Shown here: piece by piece, positions 1 to 11,766 of the stretch
Layout: every line of letters starts with the position of its first letter
Position numbering within the stretch: the first letter of the stretch is position 1
Source of the DNA: Aplysia californica
Lineage: Eukaryota; Mollusca; Gastropoda; Aplysiida; Aplysiidae
Reading direction: 5' to 3'
Assembly (NCBI RefSeq): GCF_000002075.1
Contig: NW_004798020.1
Coordinates: 44,550-108,549 of the forward strand
Length of the DNA stretch: 64,000 nucleotides
The notes under the pieces: model-generated
Databases searched by the model: none
What the model saw: only the letters and a program-made list of their open reading frames with translations
What the model was told of the DNA's origin: nothing
Translations under genes and position numbers: made by a program

Positions 1-109
1 AAAAAAAACCCCTTCATTTGGTTAAAATTGAGTCAAATGATCCACTCCATTGTTTACCGGAAATACGTCGGGGTGCACGATCTAGGATGTTATACTACAT
101 TACTGTGGT

Positions 110-290
110 TATAAAAGATTATTGTCGTCTGGGTGAAAATCCAGGGGGTTGAGGTCTGGGTTGTGGGGAGCCCAAACATGGCTCAAGCTATGATCCTGGA
201 GACTGTCTCGACAAAGTGGATCCTCAATCCACCTACAGACCCCTGCCGCTGTATGGGCCGTGGCACCATATCCTGCTGAAATCATTGATG
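110..290 (-). mobile_element. mariner/IS630-like transposase remnant
   Basis: Read on the minus strand, this stretch encodes GATAHTA followed about 35 residues later by NPDLNPLDF. These resemble the second and third catalytic-Asp blocks of Tc1/mariner-type (IS630 superfamily) DDE transposases, where DGAxxHTA and SPDLxPLDF are typical. The Asp expected before GATAHTA reads as Tyr and the usual FLWG after PLDF is lost, so it is a decayed fragment of a plain DNA transposon. No terminal repeats were found around it. Confidence 0.55.
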
Positions 291-330
291 TCGGTCCGAA
301 ATTTCCGGAATTTGACAGTGACAGTGACAG

Positions 331-789
331 TGACAGTGACAGAGACACCACCCTCTTCCACAAAACAAAATCTGAGGCCAATAATACCCTCGTAACTCCT
401 TGCCATCCTTGCCGTGGCTTTCAGTCAGCAGAGATTTTCCCAACTACCTCATCAAACCTCGATGAACCCCAAACAATGAAGTTGATTTTTTAAAAATCAA
501 CACATGCCAATTTTAATGAGGATTAACTTTTTCTCTGAACCAATCACGTTCTTAATGAAGGATTCATCTTTTCTGTGCTTATTCATAAACCACTGGCATA
601 TTCTCAGTCTCCCCTGTGCTGTAGTTTCTGATATGTGCTGGTGTGTCTGAATGCAGTATGCTTTTACAGTCCTAAATCTTGTTTCAGTGTTCTGTCTACT
701 GAGGTCTGGGAAATTTTCAAAAAACAGCGCTCTCACGCCTAACTGATTGTTTCTGTGCTTTTAATAATAGGCCTACAACATAGAACTGA
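331..789. other. no gene recognised
   Basis: No coding exon can be supported here. A short CAGTGA/CAGTGACAGT microsatellite lies at about 315-345. The rest is AT-rich sequence without a recognisable feature. Confidence 0.5.
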
Positions 790-1010
790 AACAGTTTTTA
801 GTTTTAGTTTTAGTAGAGGTTTTGCGAGTAGAGGTTTTGCGGCATTCGCAATTGCAGAAGGTGATATGAGCGCCAGAAGATTAGGTGTTACAACAGAGTA
901 ACAAATGTAAAAAAGAAAATGGGGAGATAAGGACGGTAGATGTTTGATAGGAAAGAAGGAGCAAACCACACCAGAGCACCCGCCAACCACCCACCTGAAT
1001 ACAGTCTATC
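790..1010 (-). repeat. SINE family S, reverse copy
   Basis: Read on the minus strand this matches the copies at 15.4, 32.9 and 33.5 kb. It runs from a GTGGTTGGCGGGTGCTCTGG-like start, through a pyrimidine-rich middle containing CTATCAAACATCTA, to an end near GGCGCTCATAT and a T/A-rich tail. The shared segments are clear by eye in both orientations, which shows a dispersed retroposed family. It lies about 0.8 kb upstream of the first EVA-1-like exon seen. Confidence 0.75.
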
Positions 1011-1782
1011 AGCTCTATGGCCTACAACAATAAAGAATCTTCCACTTGCGCCACATTCTCGTCTGTCTAAGAACTGAGAGGGTGACCTGAATAGTTTGCC
1101 TCAGTGTAGGGCCTACACTTTTTACGTCCGTTCTCAAGTAAACCAAAGCTGGAAAAGATGCCTGCCCAAAGGGCTATTAACATTCCAGATGGATTTTTAT
1201 CATTTCTGGCCCTTCGATCAACCCCAAAGCGAGCACAGAATGAGGCTCTAGTTGCTTTTAGGGATCCAGCTTTATTATAGAGTTTATCAACCAAGGACTA
1301 TTCCGTTTGGCTCCACACCATAACATTCCTTGATTGAAGGATCAAAATAATAGACTATCAACGTAATTCACAAAGTTTATTGAACTTCCATTCAATTATG
1401 GTACTGATTTTGAGAAAACCATTCGACTTATGAAGTGTTGTTTTTTTAAATGGACAGCTTTTTTGGGGAACAGCTAGTAGTAGTACTCGTTTTTATGTCT
1501 GCAAAGATATGTATTCAGTTCTATGCCTGAAAAGATTTGTATTTAGTCGTATGTCTGCAAAGATATGTACTTGTTTGTATATCTGAAAAGGCATGAACGT
1601 CTTTGTCAAATGTACTTTTTTGTTAAAAGGCATGTACTTGTTTGTTTGTGTGGAAAGATACTTGCTTGTTTTCCCTCACCGTTTATAAGTACCCTTCCCT
1701 TGCACCACACGCAATGTAGCCACACAGAAAAAATATTTCTTCCTTCCTCTAAATGTCTTTGTTTTGCACTTTCTCCTCCCAG
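1011..1782. other. no gene recognised; short tandem repeat
   Basis: No exon can be supported, so any upstream exons of the EVA-1-like gene must lie elsewhere or be too short to see. At about 1495-1640 a unit of about 34 bp recurs imperfectly (TATGTCTGCAAAGATATGTA and variants), three to four times. Confidence 0.5.
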
Positions 1783-4700
1783 TGCCAAAGAAAATACTCA
1801 AACAGCTCCACCGTAAGTCAAACAGGAGAAAAAAGAAGAAGAAGAAGAAGAAGAAGAAAAAGAAAAAGAAGAACAAGGTCAAAGGAGGTGTGAAACGTCT
1901 GACCACTGCGAGCCCAGCAGAAGGGGAAGGAACTTCTGGATCCGCCTCCAAACTTCCAGATCCGGAGTACGGGACTTTTGTGGAGCAGCCCAGTGTGACG
2001 CAGACGGTCCCAAGTGTGACGCAGACGGTCCCTAGTGTGGCGCAGACAGTCCCTAGCGTGACAAAGGAGGTGCAGAGTGTGACACAGATAGTACCTGAGC
2101 TCACGTCTGAAGGTGGGTTTGTTTTTAGTCATGCTAAGAGTTTTATGGCACTTTCAACACAAACAGGTCGTATATGCTCCGGAGATTAGTAGAGGTGTTG
2201 TTTTTCTGCCAGTCAGGCAATTTTTATCGAATTTTTGTTTTCTTGGCTCAACTCCCTTTTTTTCCATATTAAAACATATTTCCATGTGAATTTTAGCTGA
2301 AAAAAACGTTGATTTAAGGCATAAAATGTGACATTTTTCAGTTTTCAATGACTCTTTAGCTGCTGGGAGTTATCAAACCTTTACAGACATTTTCTTGTTA
2401 ATTTCATCACTAAAACCAGGTGACCTCACCTCCTTCGTTCACAGATACCTTGACTTCATCCAAGATAGATGGGGGTTTTTTTTTCCATTGAAAACAAATG
2501 AATAAGATTTTAGGTGATACCAATAACTTCACTTGCCCTGAAATTGACGAGCGCCTGATTTCACTGCGTCGTGATATGATATATCATCACACAACTTTCC
2601 CCCTACGTCACCCCCCAAACAAACCAACTAGTAATCAATCATCCCTCCCCTCACTCATCACATTATCTCAGGCCACTTCATCTTAATTAGGTCAATGACA
2701 ATCAAAACGGTTAAGTGTCAGAAATCTAAAATTTTGCTTTTGTTTTATATCAGTTGAGAAAAAAGAAATTGTGCCAAAGCATAAGTTTCTGATATTATAT
2801 TATAGGGTTTTATCAACTTTATATGTGTATTTGTTCCCAGGGAAAGACTCTGTGCTGGAGGGAAGTGACCTGACATCATCCTCTTCTATGCCAGACGACC
2901 CACAGGACTCCCCAGACCCTCAAAACGTCACTTTACAAATGGTGACGGTACAGGATGAACCAGAGACTACAAGCCAGCCTGAGGAAGGGACGGATGTAGT
3001 GACAGAGGTAGACACAGACCTGCCCACCACCACCTCTACCACCACTACTACCACTACTGCGACCACAACTACCACCACAACTACCACCACCGCTAGCATC
3101 CTAGATGTTACAAGTCAGAAGCAGAATGCGGCTGAGGAGGAGGAGGTCAACACTGACAGCCACCTCCCGGAGAGCTCCTCAGACACAGCGAGAGATATGT
3201 CTCACAGAAATAGGGAATCCCTTGATCATGATTGGACGACCCAAGAGCCCAAACCAACGACAGATGGTTACCACAATCAGGCTGGATTTGATTATCCAAA
3301 TGTGAATGTGTTGGATGATTCAAACCTCCGAACTTCTGGCAGGAGTACCAATACTCCAAACGTTGAAGGCAGCAGAAATGACAAGGTCAAGGATGGGAAT
3401 GTTGTGGGCAGGGTCAGTGGGCAGTCGACACCGTCCTCGAACCACGACCGCCCGTCAAACACACGAAATTCTGGTACCAGCCGTGATGCAAAGGAGGTCC
3501 GTAAAGGAAACAAAGGCAAAAAGAAAGAGGGAGGGGGAGACAAGGAGTCTGAGTCTCACTATGTCACAGAGAGAAATCTGACTGTGCTCTGTATCAACTA
3601 CACCAAGCCCGACGTGAGATGGCGAGGGTTGGAACGCCCGAAGGATGAGCGATCCATCGGTTTCCTCAAAGACTGGTTCAGTGTCTGGCATTTTCTCCAC
3701 AGTAAGTATTTCATTTCCACAATAAATATTTCATGATTTCATAAAACTTGACCCCTTCATGATACAGGGTCAGTTGGTGCTTCACAGGGCACAGTTGGAG
3801 ATCCACAGGGACAAAGAGGAGCACTAGATTTAGTGGTCGAATGCCTATAACTAGACCCTGTGACCACTAACTCTCAAAGAAATAGATTTCTTTGCACAGG
3901 AAAAAATGTCCCTGAATGCTAATATTATGTGAATCTGCAAAAAGTTTTATGAATTTATCTAACAGAAGCAGTAGGCCAAATACAAAGTGGGATGAACAGC
4001 ATTTGTCATCATGGTCCTCATGCATTGCAAGGCATGACAAATGCTGTATGTCACAGCAGCAACCTGGTTCCGCACTGTAAAAGAAAAAGATGACAAATGG
4101 CGCATGTCATAGGTCACAAAAGGGATAAGAAAGTGCTACTGAAATCTAAACAGGACAAATAGAGGGGAAAAACTATAGTGGTGAGAGTTGTGCATGTTAA
4201 CATAACATATGCATCACTTGTCTCATTCAACAGGGTGTTAGATAGAAATGGAAGTTATAGTGCGGTCAAAAATTTGTGGTGCAACTTATTGTCAAATAAA
4301 TATTTCCAACTATAGATTCACCATCTTTTTGAAAAATGACTTATATCAATTTGTCTTAACAGATGAATATTTTTTTAAACACCTGTACACTGTAGTTTAG
4401 AAATTTTCTTCATTAATTATGCTAATAAAAAATCCCCGTCGCTGGTTTCCACAGGTTTTATAAAATTTACTGCTGGGGCAATATTGCTTTTAAAACCAAG
4501 TTCGTCGTTTTTTTTCTTATCGCGACATTATGCTTATTGATCACATGTTTTGAGAACCTTTAGTGTAAAAAAGTGTTCACTATAAACTTAATTTCTTGTC
4601 TCAAGTTTTGCCCAATAACAAGTATGATTGGTGTACTGTGATGTAGGCCATATGTGTATGCAATGTGTGAAATGGGAAGAGCTGTCAACAATCCCCATTT

Positions 4701-5703
4701 TCCGCGTGCCAAAGGTTTATAGTATTTTATATAAATTTAAGAAGATAATTTTTTTTATCTAGTCTAAAATGTAGTGGAAAAATATGATTAAATACAAACT
4801 GCTGTGCAAAGTGTGGGTGACAGTATTTCAACTGCATAAGAGATATTTAACGATAAGTTGCGCCACTAATTTTTTACCGCACTATAGATAATTATCATAA
4901 TGTTACAGTGAAAGTTGGGCATGTAAGTAAGTCTCTAGTTTTTGTTGTTGTTTTTTTCACTGAGAAATACATGGTGTTTCTGGTGAAGTCTTAGGTGGCC
5001 AAACACTGGAAATTCTTATTTAACAGAGAAGGAGGAGGGGGAGCTGGATGAAGAAAGAAGAAGGGGAAGTAGGAGGAAGAGTTTGAAAAGAAAGAGGAGG
5101 AGGGTGAGGAAGAGGAGGAAAAGGAAGAAGGAGAGGGGGAGGGGGAGGAGGAGGAGGAAGAGGAGAAATATAAGAGGGGAAGGGAGAGGAGGAAAAGGAG
5201 GAGGGGAAGGGAGAGGAGGAAAAGAAGAGGGAGAGGAGGAAAAGAAGAAGGGGAGGGGGAGAGGGAGAGAAGGAAAAGAAGAAGGAGAGGAGGAAAAGAA
5301 GAGGGGGGAGGGAGGAGCAGGAAAGAAACAAATAATGACACTGGTAATGTTGAGGAAGATAACTTGTGTCACTTTATCTGTACTGTGTTCCTCAGACCAC
5401 GAAGAAAAGGCCTGGCTGTACTTCACGCTGGGCATGTGTGGAGGGATCATCATCATGCTCATCATCATCCTGGTCAAAGTTTGCATCAACTTCCGGCGCA
5501 ACATCCGCGCCCGCCTTGACGTGTCCGAGCCCACTCACCGCCACGCCTACACCAGCAACAACCACAGCTCTCTCGAGGCGCCCATGTTGGAACACTCCGA
5601 CTCCATCGATCGTATTGAGGTCGTCAGGTTCAGTCCACGGTCGACCCTCCGCAGCCTCCGCAGCAATTCCAACAACAGAGATATCGTCAACTACTACGGC
5701 TGA
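1783..5703 (+). CDS. EVA-1/FAM176-like transmembrane protein (3' part)
   Basis: Three exons join in phase 1: 1783-2112, 2841-3701 and 5396-5703 (stop TGA), giving the last 499 residues. Order: a basic segment with a long Lys run; five or six VTQTVPS-type hexapeptides; an acidic Ser/Thr-rich stretch with a run of about 25 mostly Thr codons near 3020-3095; a membrane-proximal segment; then a transmembrane helix (residues about 402-427) starting EKAWLYFTLGMCGG and followed by the basic FRRNIRAR. The tail ends NNRDIVNYYG. The EKAxLYFxxGxCxG pattern just before and within the helix and the Tyr-Tyr end resemble the FAM176 domain of EVA1A/B/C. In C. elegans, EVA-1 is a Slit co-receptor with SUEL lectin domains; no lectin domain is visible here, so the N-terminus and signal peptide are missing from this view. 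Assignment by motif memory, not by search. Confidence 0.75.
1813..1920 (+). other. Possible optional intron encoding a polylysine tract
   Basis: Inside the first visible exon, a strong donor (CCACC then GTAAGT at 1813) and an acceptor-like CCCAGCAG ending at 1920 enclose 108 nt that contain the AAG microsatellite. Both flanks are phase 1, so removal would take out 36 codons, including the Lys run, without shifting the frame. Against it, the acceptor lacks a pyrimidine tract because the AAG repeat precedes it. Confidence 0.3.
2190..2576 (+). mobile_element. Family G MITE, copy A (5'-truncated)
   Basis: This aligns by eye with five other copies in the window. It shares internal blocks (CAGGTGACCTCACCTCCTTC, GATACCAATAACTTCAC) and the right terminal repeat GAGCGCCTGATTTCAC. 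The left terminal repeat is missing. It lies in the intron between the first two visible exons of the EVA-1-like gene. Confidence 0.8.
3020..3100 (+). repeat. Coding ACC/ACT microsatellite (Thr run)
   Basis: ACC, ACT and ACA codons repeat almost without interruption inside the second visible exon of the EVA-1-like gene. They give a mucin-like Thr run that could carry O-glycans just outside the membrane. The mixture of synonymous codons argues that the reading frame has been kept for some time. Confidence 0.85.
3702..5015 (+). other. EVA-1-like last intron, upstream part
   Basis: This is intronic sequence between the donor GTAAGT at 3702 and the polypurine block. No exon or repeat family was recognised. 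It is AT-rich. Confidence 0.5.
5016..5335 (+). repeat. Polypurine (GGA/GAA) tract in last intron
   Basis: For about 320 bp almost every base on the plus strand is A or G, in irregular GGAGGAAAAGAAG units. The tract ends some 60 bp before the acceptor of the transmembrane exon (5396). Open frames on both strands through it (Arg/Lys/Glu or Ser/Pro/Leu) are products of composition. Long mirror-like purine tracts can form triplex DNA. Confidence 0.9.
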
Positions 5704-6270
5704 TGTACGTCGGCTTTGGTTTCTCTTGTGATATCTGTAAGGGTGATACCTAATGTTGTTCACATCGAAGGAAGAAGGAAAAGATCAAGATACGATTGAA
5801 GAGACTTTTGGCAGTTTCCAGAAGGCAGCAGATGGTGGAAGCAGTTCTTCAAGGACCTTGTCCCAGATTCGTGTATAGCCTCACTGGCTCACATATATCC
5901 AGACAATCTGTGTTGCTTAAAGTCGAGGAAAGGATGGTAGCAGCATTTAGTGGGTCTTACAACACATACGGTGAGTCATCCGTGCAGATGGCAGCCAACC
6001 TCCTAATATTGCCCAGACTGACCACCTTATGTGGGGGATGGGACAGCAGTGGTCACTCAAGCGGACAGTCAAGTGGACCCTGGGAGCTTTGAGATGCACA
6101 TCCTAACCATGTGTTTGTTCTGAAGGCAGCCAAGGAGATTGGAAAGTCAAAACAGAACGATATCCAGAAGCAGTTGTTTTGAATTTGGTTCATTTCTCAA
6201 TATTGGGAACATGGAGTTGCTTTGTCAAACCTGATGTAGGGAGACGTTCAGGGTCACTGGACTGTTCTCA
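5704..6270 (+). other. EVA-1-like 3' UTR, proximal part
   Basis: This follows the TGA at 5701-5703 and holds no further coding exon. It is presumed 3' untranslated sequence. Canonical AATAAA hexamers occur much later (about 7150-7165), so the UTR may be more than 1.4 kb long. Confidence 0.45.
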
Positions 6271-6274
6271 TGCT

Positions 6275-6620
6275 TATGGTATTCCATGTTTTGTCAGCGG
6301 TATTCCATGTTTATGTCAGCAGTATTCCATGTTTTTGTCAGTGGTAGTCCTGCAGTATTCCATGTTTATGTCAATGGTAGTCCTGCAGTATTCCATGTTT
6401 ATGTCAGCTGTGGTATTTTTCGTTTGTGTCTACTGTATTCTAAATCTAATATCTGTGGTTATAAGGGGTTTATGTCAGTGGTATTTCATATATATGTCTG
6501 CTGTGTTTCGTGTTAATGTTTTCAGTAAGTCCTTGTTTACGTCTGTGTTATTCTGCGTTTTTCTGTCTGTAATTAATCAGTGTTTATGTGTGAGGTATTC
6601 CATGTTCATGTCTGTGGTAT
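6275..6620 (+). repeat. Minisatellite in presumed 3' UTR
   Basis: The motif GTATTCCATGTTTATGTCAG recurs with drift about ten times at spacings near 22-45 bp. It produces a fortuitous open frame rich in MFMSVVF. No homology to a protein is apparent. Confidence 0.85.
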
Positions 6621-8232
6621 TCCGCTTTTATCGAAATGTATAACATTCTGGATGCTTGGTATTTCATTTGCTCTGCATTATAATCTCATTTATGATGTAG
6701 TCTGCTTAAGAAAAAGGCCAAAGCAAGATCGAAACCTTTCTCATCCTTTAATGTTCACCAAACAGGTTTTGAAGAACTCTGCCCAGCTTGAATTCAACAA
6801 ATCAGAAGCAAATTACATATTGACCATTGTTTCAGAGCAGGGAAAGACAAGCTCAGTCAAACCAAAGATCCTGTATAATAAGATGGTTCACTCCTCTCTT
6901 TGAATCAATTAAAAAGGTGTCCTCAAAATCCGGTGACGCCCTCTTCGAAAAAGCGCCCACTTTGCGAACAGAGTCAACCTACTTGAGTGGAAAAAAATCA
7001 AAGTAAAACTAACAGGTTTTGTTTATATTATAATTAAAATTTATGAATAACGCCTTTTTAAATGTTAATGCTGACAAAAATCCTCTTCAAGTGGAAGGGG
7101 TGACTATTGTCTTGATTTAATTTGTCTTTAGAACGAGAAGCGAGTGGTCATTAAAATAAAATAAACCCAAAAATCCGCTCTGACTGAACTGGAACAGCTG
7201 ATGCGCATGGGGGTGCCATCCCTTTTCTTCTTCTGGAGAAACGGAAGAGAGCTTCAAAACAGAAGACTGCAGCGACATCTGAACCAATGCGCGGACTTCC
7301 GCTGACACTTTTTGGGCTGAGTGAACTACCTTGTTATGTACTATCTTTGGTCAAACTAAGAAAAACAACCTTCAGACTTTATTGTGGTCATAAAAAGTTG
7401 CATAAAATGGGATTTGTCTCATCTTGTGAAGTAGAATACACAGCATGTGACTTTTCACGGCTCATTTTTCGGGAATTAACTGTGAACAAATATCTCTTGA
7501 AGCGAAAGCAAGTGCTCAAAATTAATAGAGTGATTGAGTGACAGACATTTTGCGACACTATCAAGGACATTTTGGTCCTATAAGAGCCAGAAGTGCTCAA
7601 GTCCCATTGCTTGTTTCAGTATCGGTGTGTATCTCAATCTGTGTTTGTCTACGCTTACTTCTGACACGAAAAACGATTTGTGTAATTTTTGAGGTTATAG
7701 TTTCTGTTTACTTGTAATGTTGGTTTTATGGAAGTCAAGAGTTCTACTCTCACACAACGGGCAGTTTTGTCACTTCCTGTGGTTATCTTTGTCCGACTTT
7801 AGAGAGCTGTTTTCGTCACTAAAAAAATAAAAAGTGTGACACATGCTTGTTTACATTGAAATAAGTCAAGGGTTTTTATGTGGGGAAAAAACTTATAGTA
7901 AAAAGCAAAGTGAAAGGGGGGAAAGCATATTGAATATTGGTGCTGTAACAGTTGTATAATGTTAACGCTGATTGCTTGTTAGTATGGTTTCAACTTAAGT
8001 ACATATTCTACAATTCCTTATGTGTTATTTGCTTGTTTTATTGATGAATTTTATTAATAATTTTTTTGTGTACAATTTGCAATACAATGCCAAAGTAAAT
8101 GGTTTGAATTCTGTGAACACATTCATTTCATATTTCATAATGGGTATTTATTTATTTGTATGTGAGTGCGTTCAGGTGTACATTTTTTAGTTTTATATGA
8201 ATGAATGTTTTTATCTATTCTTGCGTATTGGA

Positions 8233-8235
<3 letters not shown>
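6621..8235. other. no gene recognised
   Basis: Possible distal 3' UTR of the EVA-1-like gene. Overlapping AATAAA hexamers lie at about 7150-7165 (plus strand). Nothing else was recognised. Confidence 0.4.
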
Positions 8236-8266
<31 letters not shown>

Positions 8267-8304
8267 ATATTTGTGTGTGTGTGTGTTCGTGTGAGCATAT
8301 GCAT

Positions 8305-8351
<47 letters not shown>

Positions 8352-8362
8352 TGTGTGTGTGT
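8236..8362 (+). repeat. (TG)n microsatellite
   Basis: A TG dinucleotide run with a few interruptions (TATATATATG at the start, GAGTG breaks). It could be a polymorphic marker. Confidence 0.95.
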
Positions 8363-8864
8363 ATACGCGTTTGTGTTGGTTTGTGAGAATATATGTAGGC
8401 CTAGGTTATTTTCTCTTCGTATGATATGAATGGTACTCGTACGCTATAATGGATGCAGTTTTAAAATCTAGTAAATGATTTTCATTGTATATGGGAAACG
8501 GGTGATCATGAGAGGAAGGACGAGTTTTCATTCCCATTTTTCTGTGGGCTGTTGTTCTGAGGTAAAAGTTTTCCTCGGTCGATGAAGATGTTGTAAAATT
8601 GTGACTCTCAAACATTCAAATATCAAACAGTAATTCGAACAAATTTAAATTCTCACTTTAAAAATAATAAATTTGACAGTGTCTTTGTTTATGATGCTCA
8701 AAGCCAAAATTCCTTTGGGAATATAGGATAGGCGTATGCCTTTTTCAAAAGTCTAATTCAAATCAAACAAAAAAAGAATAAAGATATTAAACAAGCACTT
8801 AATGAATTTCAGGAGAGTTTTCATTCATGGAAAGTGCAAAACAAGGCTTGTCATTGTCTCCAGG
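8363..8864. other. no gene recognised
   Basis: AT-rich sequence without a supported feature. Confidence 0.5.
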
Positions 8865-9065
8865 AGCCCCGACGCTCACACTGTTTACTGGTCAATGTCC
8901 TTCTCTCACAGAGACTGGCTCACAAACTTGCCGTGTTTGTTGGTTCGGGTTATGCAATGATCAGGGGTCGGTGTTGTCTATATATAGATTGTAAAGCGCA
9001 TAAAGCTTGCTGTTGAGCAGGAATTTGCGCGATACAATTGCTATCTATTATTATTATTGTTATTA
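8865..9065 (+). repeat. Dispersed (ATT)n-tailed repeat, family T
   Basis: This ends with AAAGCGCATAAAGCTTGCTG, then TTGAGCAGGAATTTGCGC and a run of ATT/TTG. The same segment is found reversed at 35.6 and 38.6 kb, and related AGCGCT-(ATT)n ends lie at 39.2, 42.0, 54.0 and 59.9 kb. This looks like the 3' end of a SINE/LINE family with a microsatellite tail. Confidence 0.65.
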
Positions 9066-11611
9066 TCGTCTTGAAATTTGTTTCTTTTTTCTTTATGTGC
9101 TGTGATGATGCTTTTCTGTCCGAAACTGTTTTCACGACATACACATAGGGCATCTCTGTGCTTCATTCATGTCATTAGCTCAGCCTGCATATGTTGACTG
9201 TTACTATTTTCAGAAATATTTTGTTGACTTAAATGACTGCATGGAAGATTTTGTTTTGTTAAAACAGAAGTGGATATCAACATGTGTCTTAAAGCCTTTC
9301 TTCTATCTACTGTCTTGTGCTATTTTTTTCTAAATGGAATGTCATAAGTAAAAAACATTGTAATGTCTTCTGGTGAAGTTCACGAGCTGTGGCACTGAAT
9401 TATTTGCTATTGATATTCTTGATTTTGTATATGATTCTTGGAGTTGTGAAAAAATTCATTATTAATGTGCACGCATTCGCATACAATGGCACCTAGTCCG
9501 CAAACGAGGGAGAAGAGAAATGCCCTTGGTTTTTAGAATGAACTGTTTTGGTTGAGCCATAGAGCACAAACAGTTTGAATAGTTAGGCTATTGCACCATG
9601 TTTCAGCCAACTGTTGAAAATGTCTCATATGGGTAATATTGGATTGCTCCGTGCAAGTCCACTCATAAGCTATTACTTTTTTACTTTCTAGGAAATACTT
9701 CAACTTCAAGTATTAAAAGTGCTGAAGAAAACCATTCAGGTAATACAACAAGTTGAAAAATGGAGATAATAATTCCCAAATAACTGTACAGCAATTCAAA
9801 GAAGCCGTAGCCGTTCCTAGTATTGACAACTAGTTCTGATTTTGTTTGTCGACATGTTTAAAAAAAAAAGTAACAGCAATGTTTAGCCTGTAATTTACTG
9901 CTCTGTTGTCACAAACGAATTGTAGAGGTTTGAAGTACTCTGTTGCTAGTTTTTGTTTTTGCACAATATTTGAGTACAAATGTTTATTGTCTAAGTTGTC
10001 TTCAGTCCTATAGGTCTTCTGCTCCAACTAAGTAAAGTCACTTAGCAGGGCCATCTATTGAAAACAGCGCAATAAGATTAGAGCAACACGTTTTCTGCAC
10101 CTCTTGTCACATGTTCAACCCCTTTTACATCTGTGTGTAATAAATTGTATGATTTTTATATTTATTTTTAAAAAGTAATAGTACCATTTGAATAGGGCAT
10201 TCCATACCATAATCAAATGGTATTCAAAAGATGCTTGAAATCAAAAGCCATCTTTGTAAGCTAAAAATGTGATGCTATTTTTTAAATCTGTAATTTCCAA
10301 TCAATGTGTAGTGACCAAATTATAAAAAAATGGTTTTTAAAAATTCCTTTTAGATGAATTTATGTTGTGAATGTCATAACAGTTACCTCACTTCTGTAGT
10401 TTAACATATACAGGTGTATCATAGTTTGATCAACTTTAAGTTGAATGTAGTTTTTTACATTTATTTGATATTTATTTATTTACTTGTACAGTTTCATTCA
10501 TACCTGAATTTAAAGAAATATGGAAATGACATGATGCATTTATTTTTCAAAAGCATCCAGCTTGTGAGACAGTATGTAGTGCAGTATATTATGGAGGGGC
10601 TAAAGTCACCTAGTGCATATAAAAGCTTGATTTGAGAGTATTTTTGCTTTCTCTCGAGCCAGAATCACTCATTTCATGATTACTTTTGTGTATATTGAGC
10701 TGTGCTTTTTCATTATGCAAAGAGTGTATAGAATTAGGATTTCTCGTTAGGAGCTAATGAATAAGGTGGGTGTGTTTTGGGTAGGTTTTTTTCACTTTAT
10801 TTTTAAAACTGTTTTTGTATTAGAATAGATTGAAGTAGCCTATGCCTAAGTTCATATCTTCTCATCTTACATTAGTCACTGAGTTATACATCAATTCATA
10901 CCAGTTATATTAAAAATATCAAATTTTTTTTGCTTTGAATGGTTGAGGAACTACCTGAGAAAAAAACCACTTAAATAAGGAATGTATAGAGAATAATAAT
11001 CTATGGAATGGGGAAAACATCTCTATCAAAGCAACAAGACAAGGTTATTTCGGAGACATGGCCTCACATTTAACATTCTCCTCTGATAGGATACAGTCAG
11101 GTAGACAGAGAACAGCTGTCTTTCTCAAATACCATATAATATATATATTTACTTAAACTTCTTTATCAAAGATTCAAAGGAAGATCACCCACATGGCCGG
11201 CTATCACAATATCAAAGGAGCTATCGCAGCCCCGGAGAAAATATTATAATAGTTTCGATAGTTTTTGGTGCCAGTTGCAGAAACTTAAATCTTTTAATTA
11301 ATAAAGTGTTTTTGTAAAGGTCATTTGACTTAAAAATAAAAAATGTTTTCCAATGGGATCAACTTTTAGGAAAGAGCTTATTTTGAAAAAAAAAAAAAAA
11401 AGAGATAACTTCAGGAAGTGCTACATGTAGGCCTATATTGCTGGAGGTAATTTATCATCATATCTCTGAGACAGTTTGCTCAAATTGATTTTTAAAAACA
11501 AACAAATTGGCCTTCTCCCTTGCTTAGATAAACTTAGCCCAGCCCTCAAAGTTTTTAATGAAATGAATCCTTTTTAAGGTCTTGTACTTTTGGCATAATA
11601 TACTATGATCA
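9066..11611. other. no gene recognised
   Basis: About 2.5 kb of AT-rich sequence. Only short fortuitous open frames are present and no exon with family resemblance was found. Confidence 0.5.
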
Positions 11612-11722
11612 TGATGTGTGTTTGAGTGTGAGTGTCTGTGCATGCATGTGTGTGCACATGCAGGTATGTGTATATGTGCACATGCATGTGTGAGTGTGTG
11701 TGTGTATATGTGTATGTGTGTG

Positions 11723-11763
<41 letters not shown>

Positions 11764-11766
11764 GGG
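11612..11766 (+). repeat. (TG)n microsatellite
   Basis: A TG-rich run with CATGTG interruptions that becomes pure (TG)n from about 11710. Confidence 0.95.

Noticed and set aside
5016-5534. Minus-strand frame of about 170 codons rich in Ser/Pro/Leu
   Set aside because: It is the reverse of the purine tract and of the EVA-1-like last exon, which has the better evidence.
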